6,491 bases of DNA from Burkholderiales bacterium (GCA_947371645.1 CANBQJ010000215.1:1-6491), one strand, 5' to 3'. Shown: positions 1-6,446, numbered from the stretch's first letter. Program-made: numbers and translations. The notes: generated by a model from the letters alone, not told the origin.

Positions 1-381
1 GATGCCCTGGCCACCTTCGAGAGCGAAGTGCCCTTGATCCAGAGCGAGTTCAATGGCGACTACGAGGTGGTCTACCCACGCCGCACCGTGCTGGCCGAGA
101 ACCCCGTGGCCGTGGTGGACCGCAATGTGGACAAAGCAGGCACACGCAAGGCGGCGGAGGCTTACCTGCGCTACCTCTGGTCAGATGAGGGGCAGGCCAT
201 CGCGGCCAAACACCACCTGCGTCCGCGCTCGGACAAGGTGCTGGCCCAGTTCCAGACCAGCTTTCCCAAGGTGAGCACCTTCACCGTCGGCGAGGCATTT
301 GGCGGCTGGCAACGCGCCCAGACCGAGCACTTCAACGACGGCGGCATCTATGACCAGATCCTGCTGGGCACAAAGAAGTAA
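1..381 (+). CDS. sbp: Sulfate ABC transporter substrate-binding protein, C-terminal part (5' end outside window)
   Basis: This is the last 126 codons of a periplasmic sulfate (or thiosulfate) binding protein, which delivers the anion to the CysTWA importer. The frame is open from base 1 to the TAA at 379-381, so the start and signal peptide lie outside the window. Family hallmarks are visible: the segment VLAENPVAVVDRNVDKAGTR, then AEAYLRYLWSDEGQAIAAK, and the closing block FGGWQRAQTEHFNDGG. The FGGW-x-x-AQ-x-EHF block is closer to what I recall of E. coli Sbp than of CysP, which is why the symbol sbp is used; sulfate versus thiosulfate preference cannot be read from this fragment. The stop lies 2 nt before cysT, so the gene heads or precedes the operon. 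A GTG at 28 is internal and should not be taken as the start. The family assignment is very sure; the symbol is less so. Confidence 0.95.
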   Translation, partial: DALATFESEVPLIQSEFNGDYEVVYPRRTVLAENPVAVVDRNVDKAGTRKAAEAYLRYLWSDEGQAIAAKHHLRPRSDKVLAQFQTSFPKVSTFTVGEAFGGWQRAQTEHFNDGGIYDQILLGTKK

Positions 382-383
382 CG

Positions 384-1226
384 ATGATCTTTTCCCGAAC
401 CTTGCTGCGCAGGCGCAGCGTGTTGCCCGGCTTCGATCTGGCCCTCGGCCTGACGGTGTTCTACCTGAGCCTGATCGTGCTCATTCCTTTGAGCGCGGCC
501 TTCATCCGCACCACCTCGATGACCTGGCCGGCCTTCGTGGACACGGTCACGTCACCGCGCGTCGTGGCCTCCTACAAGCTCACCTTTGGCTCGTCCATCC
601 TCGCCGCCATCGTCAATGCCTTCTTCGGGCTGCTGGTGGCCTGGGTGCTGGTGCGTTACCACTTCTGGGGCAAGCGCCTGGTCGATGCCCTGGTCGATTT
701 GCCCTTCGCCTTGCCCACCGCCGTGGCGGGCATCACGCTCACCGGGCTGTACTCCGGCAACGGCTGGATCGGCCAGTACCTGGAGCCCCTGGGCTTGAAG
801 GTGGCGTTCACGCCAGTGGGAGTTTTTGTCGCCATGACCTTCATCGGCCTGCCCTTTGTGGTGCGCACGGTGCAACCCATTCTGGAAGACCTGGCCAGTG
901 AGCTGGAAGAGGCCGCCGCCACCCTCGGGGCCACGCGCTGGCAGACCTTCACGCAGGTGATCCTGCCCATCCTCACGCCTGCGCTGCTCACTGGCTTTGC
1001 GCTGGCCTTTGCCCGCGCGCTGGGTGAGTACGGCTCCATCATCTTCATCGCGGGCAACATGCCCATGGTCTCGGAGATCACGCCGCTGCTGATCATCACC
1101 AAGCTGGAGCAGTACGACTACGCTGGCGCCACCGCAATTGCCGTGGTCATGCTGATGATGTCTTTCGTGCTGCTGCTGGCCATCAACCTGCTTCAAGCCT
1201 GGGCGCGCAAGCGTCAAGGCAAGTGA
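384..1226 (+). CDS. cysT: Sulfate/thiosulfate ABC transporter permease CysT (CysU)
   Basis: A 280-residue inner-membrane permease that forms half of the sulfate channel with CysW. Hydrophobic segments are visible from about residue 21, 70, 105, 145, 195 and 250, as expected for the roughly six-helix family. The LPFALPTAVAGITL stretch (106-119) is typical of CysT. The cytoplasmic EAA coupling loop that docks on the ATPase is present as E176-A177-A178 with G182, followed by the ARALGEYGS stretch (210-218) shared by sulfate permeases. The ATG lies 2 nt after the upstream TAA, with only a weak purine-rich AAGAAG ahead of it, suggesting translational coupling. Length is as usual for the family, with no frameshift. 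CysT rather than CysW is assigned from these motifs and from being the first permease gene of the operon. Confidence 0.96.
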   Translation: MIFSRTLLRRRSVLPGFDLALGLTVFYLSLIVLIPLSAAFIRTTSMTWPAFVDTVTSPRVVASYKLTFGSSILAAIVNAFFGLLVAWVLVRYHFWGKRLVDALVDLPFALPTAVAGITLTGLYSGNGWIGQYLEPLGLKVAFTPVGVFVAMTFIGLPFVVRTVQPILEDLASELEEAAATLGATRWQTFTQVILPILTPALLTGFALAFARALGEYGSIIFIAGNMPMVSEITPLLIITKLEQYDYAGATAIAVVMLMMSFVLLLAINLLQAWARKRQGK

Positions 1227-1244
1227 ACTGAACCCGACACCCCC

Positions 1245-2135
1245 ATGAGCACTTCACTTGCTGCCCCCCTCGCGGTGGCGCCTCCGCAGTTGCAAAGCGC
1301 CACGAAAGAACCGGCCTGGGTCAAATGGACCTTGATCGGCGTGGCCTTGGCGTTCCTCAGCCTCTTTCTGTTTCTGCCCCTGGTCTCGGTGTTCGCCGAA
1401 GCCTTCAAGAAGGGTTTGGACGTCTACATCGCGGCCATCACCGAACCCGACGCATGGTCAGCGGTGAAACTCACCTTGGTCGCGGCGGTCATCGCCGTGC
1501 CGCTCAATCTGGTGTTTGGCGTGGCCGCTGCCTGGGCCATCGCCAAGTTCGACTTCCGTGGCAAAAGCATCTTGCTCACGCTCATCGACCTGCCGTTTTC
1601 GGTCTCGCCCGTCATCGCCGGGCTCATCTACGTGCTGGTGTTCGGCCTGCAAGGCTGGTTTGGCGAGTGGCTGCGTGACCATGACCTCAAGGTGATCTTT
1701 GCCGTGCCAGGCATCGTGCTGGCCACCATCTTCGTCACCTTCCCCTTTGTCGCCCGTGAGCTGATCCCGCTGATGCAGGCCCAAGGCCAGGAGCAGGAAG
1801 AGGCTGCGCGCGTGCTGGGCGCATCGGGCTGGCAGACCTTCTTCAAGGTCACGCTGCCCAACGTGAAGTGGGCGCTGCTGTATGGCGTGATCCTGTGCAA
1901 TGCACGGGCCATGGGCGAGTTCGGTGCGGTGTCGGTGGTGTCCGGCCACATCCGCGGGCAAACCAACACGCTGCCGCTGCACATCGAAATCCTCTACAAC
2001 GAGTACCAGATGGCCGCGTCGTTCGCGGTGGCTTCGCTGCTGGCGGGCCTGGCCCTGGTCACCCTGGTGTTGAAATACGTCGTCGAGCGTCAGGTGCAGC
2101 GCGACATCGCGCAAGCCTCGGAGCAAGCAAAATGA
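1245..2135 (+). CDS. cysW: Sulfate/thiosulfate ABC transporter permease CysW
   Basis: A 296-residue inner-membrane permease that pairs with CysT. A short hydrophilic N-terminus (1-27) leads into the first membrane segment (about 29-50); further hydrophobic segments lie near 77-100, 118-135, 150-170, 205-220 and 258-280. The EAA coupling loop is E186-A187-A188 with G192. The CysW signature [19 protein letters not shown] (220-238), followed by [15 protein letters not shown] (240-254), separates it from CysT and from the related molybdate and phosphate permeases. The ATG lies 18 nt after the cysT stop, with no clear Shine-Dalgarno (the leader is C-rich), so the start is chosen on family length and on the clean ORF. 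The 3' end overlaps the cysA start in an ATGA arrangement at 2132-2135. Confidence 0.96.
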   Translation: MSTSLAAPLAVAPPQLQSATKEPAWVKWTLIGVALAFLSLFLFLPLVSVFAEAFKKGLDVYIAAITEPDAWSAVKLTLVAAVIAVPLNLVFGVAAAWAIAKFDFRGKSILLTLIDLPFSVSPVIAGLIYVLVFGLQGWFGEWLRDHDLKVIFAVPGIVLATIFVTFPFVARELIPLMQAQGQEQEEAARVLGASGWQTFFKVTLPNVKWALLYGVILCNARAMGEFGAVSVVSGHIRGQTNTLPLHIEILYNEYQMAASFAVASLLAGLALVTLVLKYVVERQVQRDIAQASEQAK

Positions 2136-3235
2136 GCATTGAAGTCAAGAACCTCGTCAAGCGATTTGGCCAGACCACCGTCTGCGACAACGTCAACCTG
2201 AACATCCCCTCGGGTGAGCTGGTCGCGCTGCTGGGCCCGTCTGGTTCAGGCAAGACCTCGTTGCTGCGCATCATCGCGGGGCTGGAGACGCCCGACAGCG
2301 GATCCGTCCTGTTCAACGGTGAAGACGCCACCCACGTGGCGGTGCGCGAGCGCCAGGTCGGCTTCGTGTTCCAGCATTACGCGCTGTTCGGGCACATGAG
2401 CATTTTCGACAACGTGGCCTTTGGCCTTCGCGTGCGCCCCAAGGCCACACGTCCGTCTGAAGCGCAGATCAAGGCCAAGGTCACCGAGCTGCTCAAGCTG
2501 GTGCAACTGGACTGGATCGCAGACCGTTACCCGCACCAGTTGTCCGGCGGCCAGCGCCAGCGCATCGCCCTGGCCCGCGCCCTGGCGGTGGAACCCAAGG
2601 TGCTGCTGCTTGACGAGCCGTTCGGCGCGCTGGACGCCAAGGTGCGCAAGGAATTGCGCCGCTGGGTGCGCCGCCTGCACGACGAGATGCACATCACCAG
2701 CGTCTTCGTGACCCACGACCAGGAAGAAGCCATGGAAGTGGCAGACCGCATCGTGGTGATGAACCAGGGCCACATCGAACAAGAGGGCACGCCCGATCAG
2801 GTCTATGACCATCCGGCCACGCCGTTCGTGCTGCAGTTCCTGGGTGATGTGAACCTGTTCCATGGCCGCGACCATGCACCGGGTGCCGTGGCCGCGTCCA
2901 CCAGCACGGGCAGCACAGAAGACGTGAGCTATGTGCGCCCCCATGAGATCCAGGTCCTGGCCCGGCAGGAAGACGGCAGCCTGCCGGTGACACTGGTGCA
3001 CGCGTTGACCGTGGGGCCCAACACCCGCCTGGAATTCAAGCGTGCCGATGGGCATGGCGAGATCGATGTCGAAGTGACCCGCGCCGAATACGCAGCGCTG
3101 CGCGACAGCGGCGTGCTGAGCACCGGCAACCAGGTGCACCTCAAGCCACGCCGTGTGCGTCGCTTTGCGGTGGTCAACGGGGGGGAGGGCGGTCGCCCGG
3201 CCTTCGTGGCGACCGACCCTGGCATGTTGATCTGA
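2132..3235 (+). CDS. cysA: Sulfate/thiosulfate ABC transporter ATP-binding protein CysA
   Basis: A 367-residue ATPase subunit that works as a dimer on the cytoplasmic face of CysT/CysW. All ABC motifs are intact: Walker A GPSGSGKT (35-42), Q-loop Q81, signature LSGGQ (137-141), Walker B VLLLDEP (157-163), D-loop GALD (165-168) and switch histidine H195. A C-terminal TOBE-like regulatory domain follows from about residue 240 (YVRPHEI at 267-273). An A/S/T/G-rich linker sits at 250-262. The frame is open 88 codons further upstream, but the ATG at 2132 is chosen because it gives the family N-terminus [13 protein letters not shown], has GGAG at 2120-2123 eight bases ahead, and overlaps the cysW stop for coupling. 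A short tail after the TOBE fold (about 349-367) is glycine-rich and not obviously conserved. The stop lies 3 nt from that of the convergent regulator. Confidence 0.97.
   Translation: MSIEVKNLVKRFGQTTVCDNVNLNIPSGELVALLGPSGSGKTSLLRIIAGLETPDSGSVLFNGEDATHVAVRERQVGFVFQHYALFGHMSIFDNVAFGLRVRPKATRPSEAQIKAKVTELLKLVQLDWIADRYPHQLSGGQRQRIALARALAVEPKVLLLDEPFGALDAKVRKELRRWVRRLHDEMHITSVFVTHDQEEAMEVADRIVVMNQGHIEQEGTPDQVYDHPATPFVLQFLGDVNLFHGRDHAPGAVAASTSTGSTEDVSYVRPHEIQVLARQEDGSLPVTLVHALTVGPNTRLEFKRADGHGEIDVEVTRAEYAALRDSGVLSTGNQVHLKPRRVRRFAVVNGGEGGRPAFVATDPGMLI
3190..3215. terminator. Perfect inverted repeat at the 3' end of cysA, possible bidirectional terminator
   Basis: CGGTCGCC (3190-3197) and GGCGACCG (3208-3215) are exact inverted repeats with a 10-nt loop, lying inside the last cysA codons. 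The convergent genes cysA and cysB leave only 3 nt between stops, so any transcription end signal must lie within coding sequence. This is the strongest short hairpin I found near the junction. No T-run follows on either strand, so it is not a classical intrinsic terminator; it may only be a GC-rich coincidence. Confidence 0.25.
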
Positions 3236-3238
3236 GCT

Positions 3239-4195
3239 TCAGCCTGCGGCGTCTGCCTCGCCCAGGTCATTGCGGTTGGAAGCGATGGCCTGTTCCACCA
3301 CCTTGCGCGTCAGGGGCGGCGCAAAGGTTTCGATGAACGCGTAGACATAGCTGCGCAAGAAGGCGTTGCGGCGGAAGGCCAGGCGCGTCAGGTTGTGCTC
3401 GAACAGGTGGCCGGCCTCGATGGCCTGCAACGTGCGGTCCCGGTCCGGATCGAAGGCGATGGACGCCACGATGCCCACGCCCATGCCCAGCTCCACATAG
3501 GTCTTGATGACGTCGGCGTCCATGGCGCTGAGCACCACCGATGGCGTCATCCCGGCCTTGCCAAAGGCCTCGTCGATGTGCGCGCGGCCGGTGTAGCCCG
3601 CGTCATAGGTGATCAAGGGGTAGCGCGCCAGGCGCTCCAGGGTCAAGGGCTGCCCGTCCAGCAAGGGATGCCCGGGTGGCACCACCACGGAGTGCGTCCA
3701 CTGGTAGCAGGGCAGGGTGACGAGTTGTTCGTACTGGGTCAAGGCCTCGGTGGCAATGCCGACATCGGCTTCGCCACTGATCAGCATCTGCGCCACCTGT
3801 TGCGGCGAGCCCTGGTGCAGGCTCAAGGTGACCTGGGGAAAGAGCTGGCGGAAGTCGCGCACAGCGGAGGGCAGGGCATAGCGCGCCTGCGAGTGCGTGG
3901 CCGCAATCGACAAGGGTCCGACATCGCGTTCCGAGAAATCACGTGAAGCGCGGCGCAGGTTGTCGGCATCGGTGAGCATGCGTTCGATGATGGGCAGCAC
4001 GTGTTCGCCTGGCTCGGTCAGACCGGTCAGGCGTTTGCCCACGCGAATGAACAGGTCGATGCCCAACTCGTCTTCGAGTTCGCGGATCTGGCGGCTCACG
4101 CCTGGTTGGGAGGTGTGCAGTGCATTGGCGACCTCGGTGAGGTTGAAACCGCGGCGGACGGCCTCGCGCACCGAGCGCAACTGTTGGAAATTCAT
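3239..4195 (-). CDS. cysB: CysB-type LysR transcriptional regulator of sulfur assimilation
   Basis: A 318-residue LysR-family regulator that probably controls the adjacent sulfate importer and other cysteine-biosynthesis genes, usually as a tetramer responding to O-acetylserine and sulfur anions. The winged helix-turn-helix is at about 1-60 (NLTEVANALHTSQPGVSRQI at 18-37). The effector domain is at about 92-300, with family blocks AATHSQARYALP (98-109), CYQWTHSVVVPPGHPL (163-178), TYDAGYTGR (196-204) and DADVIKTYVELGMGVGI (226-242). It aligns without gaps to remembered enteric CysB around anion-binding positions T100, Q103, T149, W166 and T202; residue 102 is Ser rather than Thr. The ATG at 4195 is chosen over an in-frame TTG at 4213 because it yields the family N-terminus MNFQQLRSVREAV. 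A Shine-Dalgarno is poor (GGGGCC region). It converges on cysA, 3 nt stop to stop. Cbl/SsuR-type function is a possible alternative. Confidence 0.93.
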   Translation of the reverse strand: MNFQQLRSVREAVRRGFNLTEVANALHTSQPGVSRQIRELEDELGIDLFIRVGKRLTGLTEPGEHVLPIIERMLTDADNLRRASRDFSERDVGPLSIAATHSQARYALPSAVRDFRQLFPQVTLSLHQGSPQQVAQMLISGEADVGIATEALTQYEQLVTLPCYQWTHSVVVPPGHPLLDGQPLTLERLARYPLITYDAGYTGRAHIDEAFGKAGMTPSVVLSAMDADVIKTYVELGMGVGIVASIAFDPDRDRTLQAIEAGHLFEHNLTRLAFRRNAFLRSYVYAFIETFAPPLTRKVVEQAIASNRNDLGEADAAG

Positions 4196-4221
4196 AAGGT
4201 GGCCCCAGGACAATGGAGCGG

Positions 4222-4250
4222 ATTATGAATTTTCCGTCTTATGCACAAAA
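4222..4250 (-). promoter_or_regulatory. Candidate cysB promoter
   Basis: On the minus strand a CATAAT -10-like hexamer (plus-strand 4222-4227) is preceded by TTGTGC (4243-4248, 15-nt spacer) or TTTTGT (4245-4250, 17-nt spacer) as a weak -35. Start of transcription would fall near 4215, about 20 nt ahead of the ATG at 4195. The -10 is good and the -35 poor, which suits an activator- or repressor-controlled promoter. Position and AT richness support it; the exact boxes are inferred by eye. Confidence 0.4.
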
Positions 4251-4287
4251 CATCGTTATCGTACTATTTATAACCGTTTTAAGCATA
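4240..4287. promoter_or_regulatory. Large imperfect palindrome, candidate LysR-type (CysB) operator
   Basis: The outer arms TATGCACAAAAC (4240-4251) and GTTTTAAGCATA (4276-4287) are inverted copies matching at 10 of 12 positions, mismatched only at the two central bases. Between them lies a second dyad, GTTAT (4255-4259) N10 ATAAC (4270-4274), whose centre is within 1 bp of the outer one. The span of 48 bp fits the 50-60 bp footprint typical of LysR tetramers, and it sits directly upstream of the regulator's start, overlapping the candidate -35. Binding by CysB, and hence autoregulation, is inferred. It could equally serve a rightward promoter toward the membrane-protein gene: a weak TTATGC (4239-4244), 17 nt, TACTAT (4262-4267) set is present on the plus strand. 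Confidence 0.45.
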
Positions 4288-4289
4288 TG

Positions 4290-4573
4290 AGGGCAGGTGT
4301 TGCGCCTGTTGAAAGCCAAGTACACGACGCAACCTGACGCATTCGTATCCAGATGAAAAGAATCGAGGAGGGCAAAAGACCCAGGATGCTGATGAACACG
4401 CGCTTCCAAGGCGCCGAGTCGCCTAAGCGTCCCGTGGTTAACCTGCGCTAGGTATTTCCCTGGCCGCACATGTTCAGCACAATCCGCCTGCGTCATGATC
4501 GTCATATGGGCAATCCGCCCATTTGATGGAACTCGTTTCACGTCGCCCAGCCATGCAGATAGAACACAGTGCC
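4290..4573. other. Intergenic leader region without a convincing gene
   Basis: This stretch separates the cysB promoter island from the membrane-protein gene. Contents by eye: a small hairpin CAGGTG-TTG-CGCCTG (4294-4308, one G-U pair); a strong Shine-Dalgarno-like GAGGAGG (4365-4371); a short + strand ORF with ATGs at 4353, 4386 and 4392, all ending at TAG 4449-4451 (32, 21 or 19 codons); a hairpin AGGCG-CCGAGT-CGCCT (4409-4424); the palindrome GGTTAACC; and a hairpin at 4506-4522. I found no known riboswitch signature, tRNA or convincing sigma-70 promoter here. The reading frame of the downstream gene is closed by TGA at 4496, so that gene cannot extend further left than this. Confidence 0.5.
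4506..4522 (+). other. Hairpin just upstream of the membrane-protein gene
   Basis: ATGGGC (4506-4511) and GCCCAT (4517-4522) form a perfect 6-bp stem with a 5-nt loop (AATCC). The stem ends 3 nt before the first possible ATG (4526) of the membrane-protein gene. It would occupy the place where a Shine-Dalgarno should be, so it argues against 4526 as the start, or would make initiation there structure-controlled. Confidence 0.35.
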
Positions 4574-6394
4574 ATGCCTCTCGTTGCCAGGGCTCCCAGC
4601 TTGATGGAGGCGCTGCGGCGCTTTTTTTCGGCCCCCTCGGCGGCCAAGTGGGTGGTGGCTTTCGCCGTGCTGCTGATGCTGCCCACCTTGACAGTGGGGC
4701 TGCTGGGCGACGACTTCCTGTTCCGCGAGTTGCTGCGCACCCCGGGTACCCAGGCTCACCCCGGGGCACTGTTTGGCTTGTTCACCTTCTCCGATGGGCT
4801 GGTTGAGCACAACCGCCACATGCGGGACATCGGCCTGTTCCCCTGGTGGGCCGCCGAGAACGCCAAGATGAACTTCTGGCGACCCTTGAGCGAACTCACC
4901 CATTGGCTGGACTTCGCTTTGTGGCCGGCCTGGCCCGTGCTGATGCATGTGCACAGCGTGGCCTGGTATGGGCTGCTGGTGTTCCTGCTGGGCCGCCTTT
5001 ACAAACAGATCGACCCCAACCCGATGCGGGCCCATGTGTCGATGCTGGTGTTCGCGGTGTCCACGATGCACATGCTGGCCGTCGTGTGGCTGGCGGCGCG
5101 CAACCAGCTGATCTCTGCCTGTTTCATTGTGCTGTGCCTGTCCTTGCACCACCGCTGGCGACAGGGCGGCAGCCCGCTGTTGCGCTGGGGGGCGGTGCTC
5201 TGTTTTGGCCTGGGCCTGGTCAGTGCCGAAGCTGGCCTGGCTGGCCTGGCCTACGTGGTCTCATATGCCTGCTTCATGGACGGCGGCCGCAGCCTCAAGG
5301 ACAGGGCAGCCAGTGTCTTGCCTTACCTGGTGTTGGTGGTGCTCTGGCGGCACCAGTACAACGCCTGGGGCTACGGCAGCGCCGAATTGGGCGGCTACAT
5401 CGACCCGGGCAGCGACCCCGGCCGTTTCGCGCACGCGCTCGCGCTGCGTCTGCCGACCTTGCTGGTCGCCGCACTCACGGGTGTGACCTCCACCGTGTTG
5501 CCAGCTTTGCCGCCGTCGCTCAAGCCTTTTTATGCGACGGCAGCCGTCGCGGCGCTCGCCGGGATGTGGCTGGTGTCCCTGCGTCTGGGCATCTGGAGAA
5601 GCCATGCGCTGCGCTTCCTGGCTTTTGGTGCCTTGCTCGCCTTGGTGCCGGTGTGCGCCGCAGAGCCCAATGACCGCCTGTTGCTGAACGCCGAATTGGG
5701 CCTGAGTGCCGTCTTGGGCACGGTTTTCGTCAAGGCGCTGGCCGGCAGTGGTTCTGGCTGGAGCGGCGGGCGCACGGGCACACGGGTCCTGGTGTGGGGG
5801 CTCATGTTGGTTCACCTGGTTGTGTTCCCGGTGGCCAGCGTCGCCATGTCGGTGGCCATGAGCCGCATCACCGCCGTCGCCAGTTTCGACGAGCCAATGT
5901 CCTTGCCTGACGTGCCGGCGGCATCCGGCAAGCGGATGGTGCTGATCAACCCGCCCAAAGCGGTGTTCGTCGGCTATTACCAGTCGGTGCGCCGTTTTCA
6001 CGGGGTGGAAAGCGGCTTGTCCCTTCAGGCACTGGTCAACGGTGAACAGCAACTGAACCTGCAGGTCATCGACCCTTACCGCATCGTGCTGAGGGCCAGC
6101 AAGGGTTTTGGCGACGAGGTCACGCGAGACCTGAGCAAGCTGCCCATGCGTGTCGGCGACAAGGTGGACACGTCTGCGTTCCAGGCCAAGGTGCTGAGCG
6201 CCAAGCCCGATGGCCGCGCGGATGTGGTGGAAATGCGCTTCAAGGCCAGGCTGGACGACCCCAGCCTGGCGTTCTTCGTTTGGACGGACCATGGCTATGT
6301 GCCGTACAAGATGCCTGCACCCGGTAGCCCAGCTGTCGAGTTTGCGCCTGCGTCGATCAAGAAGATGATGGCGCGGCGGTTTGGCCTCGGCTGA
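4574..6394 (+). CDS. Polytopic membrane protein, probable GT-C-fold glycosyltransferase-like, with C-terminal soluble domain
   Basis: An uncharacterised protein of about 606 residues. Roughly 11-12 hydrophobic segments span residues 26-430: the first at 26-44, others near 121-143, 153-174, 176-192, 205-234, 245-258, 288-311, 318-339, 345-363, 372-390 and 404-429. A hydrophilic domain of about 165 residues follows (440-606). An acidic pair D46-D47 directly after the first membrane segment, as in GT-C enzymes, precedes FWRP (101-104), H110, D113, WLAARNQL (172-179), SAE (217-219) and DRLLL (367-371). This pattern recalls bacterial relatives of PMT/TMTC-type membrane glycosyltransferases that use polyprenyl-linked sugars; the assignment is inference. 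The start is uncertain (ATG 4526, 4553, 4574 or 4604; no good Shine-Dalgarno). 4574 is chosen because codons before it, including a rare ATA, lack the gene's G/C third-position bias. It ends in tandem TGA TGA. Nothing links it to sulfur uptake. Confidence 0.8.
   Translation: MPLVARAPSLMEALRRFFSAPSAAKWVVAFAVLLMLPTLTVGLLGDDFLFRELLRTPGTQAHPGALFGLFTFSDGLVEHNRHMRDIGLFPWWAAENAKMNFWRPLSELTHWLDFALWPAWPVLMHVHSVAWYGLLVFLLGRLYKQIDPNPMRAHVSMLVFAVSTMHMLAVVWLAARNQLISACFIVLCLSLHHRWRQGGSPLLRWGAVLCFGLGLVSAEAGLAGLAYVVSYACFMDGGRSLKDRAASVLPYLVLVVLWRHQYNAWGYGSAELGGYIDPGSDPGRFAHALALRLPTLLVAALTGVTSTVLPALPPSLKPFYATAAVAALAGMWLVSLRLGIWRSHALRFLAFGALLALVPVCAAEPNDRLLLNAELGLSAVLGTVFVKALAGSGSGWSGGRTGTRVLVWGLMLVHLVVFPVASVAMSVAMSRITAVASFDEPMSLPDVPAASGKRMVLINPPKAVFVGYYQSVRRFHGVESGLSLQALVNGEQQLNLQVIDPYRIVLRASKGFGDEVTRDLSKLPMRVGDKVDTSAFQAKVLSAKPDGRADVVEMRFKARLDDPSLAFFVWTDHGYVPYKMPAPGSPAVEFAPASIKKMMARRFGLG
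4606..4628 (+). terminator. Terminator-like hairpin plus T7 inside the 5' end of the membrane-protein gene
   Basis: GCGC (4610-4613), TGCG loop and GCGC (4618-4621) form a short GC stem followed at once by seven T (4622-4628). The stem could be lengthened by A-U and G-U pairs between GGAG (4606-4609) and the T-run. It resembles a weak intrinsic terminator or pause site, but is also plain coding sequence for EALRRFFS. Function is unproven. Confidence 0.2.
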
Positions 6395-6446
6395 TGAGCA
6401 AGCCGCATGGGTGGGTCTGGGCCTGGGACAAGGCCAGGCTCGCTCA
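6395..6446 (+). terminator. Inverted-repeat cluster after the membrane-protein gene
   Basis: TGAGCAAGCC (6395-6404) and GGCTCGCTCA (6437-6446) pair at 9 of 10 positions, enclosing a shorter hairpin GCCTGG (6421-6426) with CCAGGC (6434-6439). The cluster starts immediately after the stop codon, where a terminator is expected. Only two T follow, so it may be a factor-assisted terminator or an mRNA 3'-end stabiliser rather than a strong intrinsic one. Confidence 0.35.

Noticed and set aside
552..1217. Long minus-strand open frames opposite cysT, and similar ones opposite cysW and cysA
   Set aside because: They are antisense shadows of well-identified permease and ATPase genes, with His/Gln-rich composition and no domain.
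1868..2131. Upstream extension of cysA by 88 codons
   Set aside because: It overlaps cysW in another frame, its residues are Arg/His/Pro/Gly-rich with no similarity to ABC proteins, and the ATG at 2132 gives the family N-terminus with GGAG 8 nt ahead.
4196..4213. Longer cysB start at TTG 4213
   Set aside because: It would add six residues ahead of the conserved MNFQQL start and has no ribosome-binding motif.
4353..4451. 32-codon version of the leader ORF starting at ATG 4353
   Set aside because: No Shine-Dalgarno precedes 4353; the GAGGAGG motif lies inside this version, so only the shorter form starting at 4386 has any support, and I keep that only as a finding.
4290..4523. Riboswitch (SAM, SAH or similar) or known small RNA in the leader
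   Set aside because: The sulfur context made this worth checking, but I found no recognisable conserved core; only short unrelated hairpins are present.
5228..5252. Short tandem repeat of GGCCTGGCT units
   Set aside because: It encodes AGLAGLAY within a membrane segment and is explained by Ala/Gly/Leu codon use.
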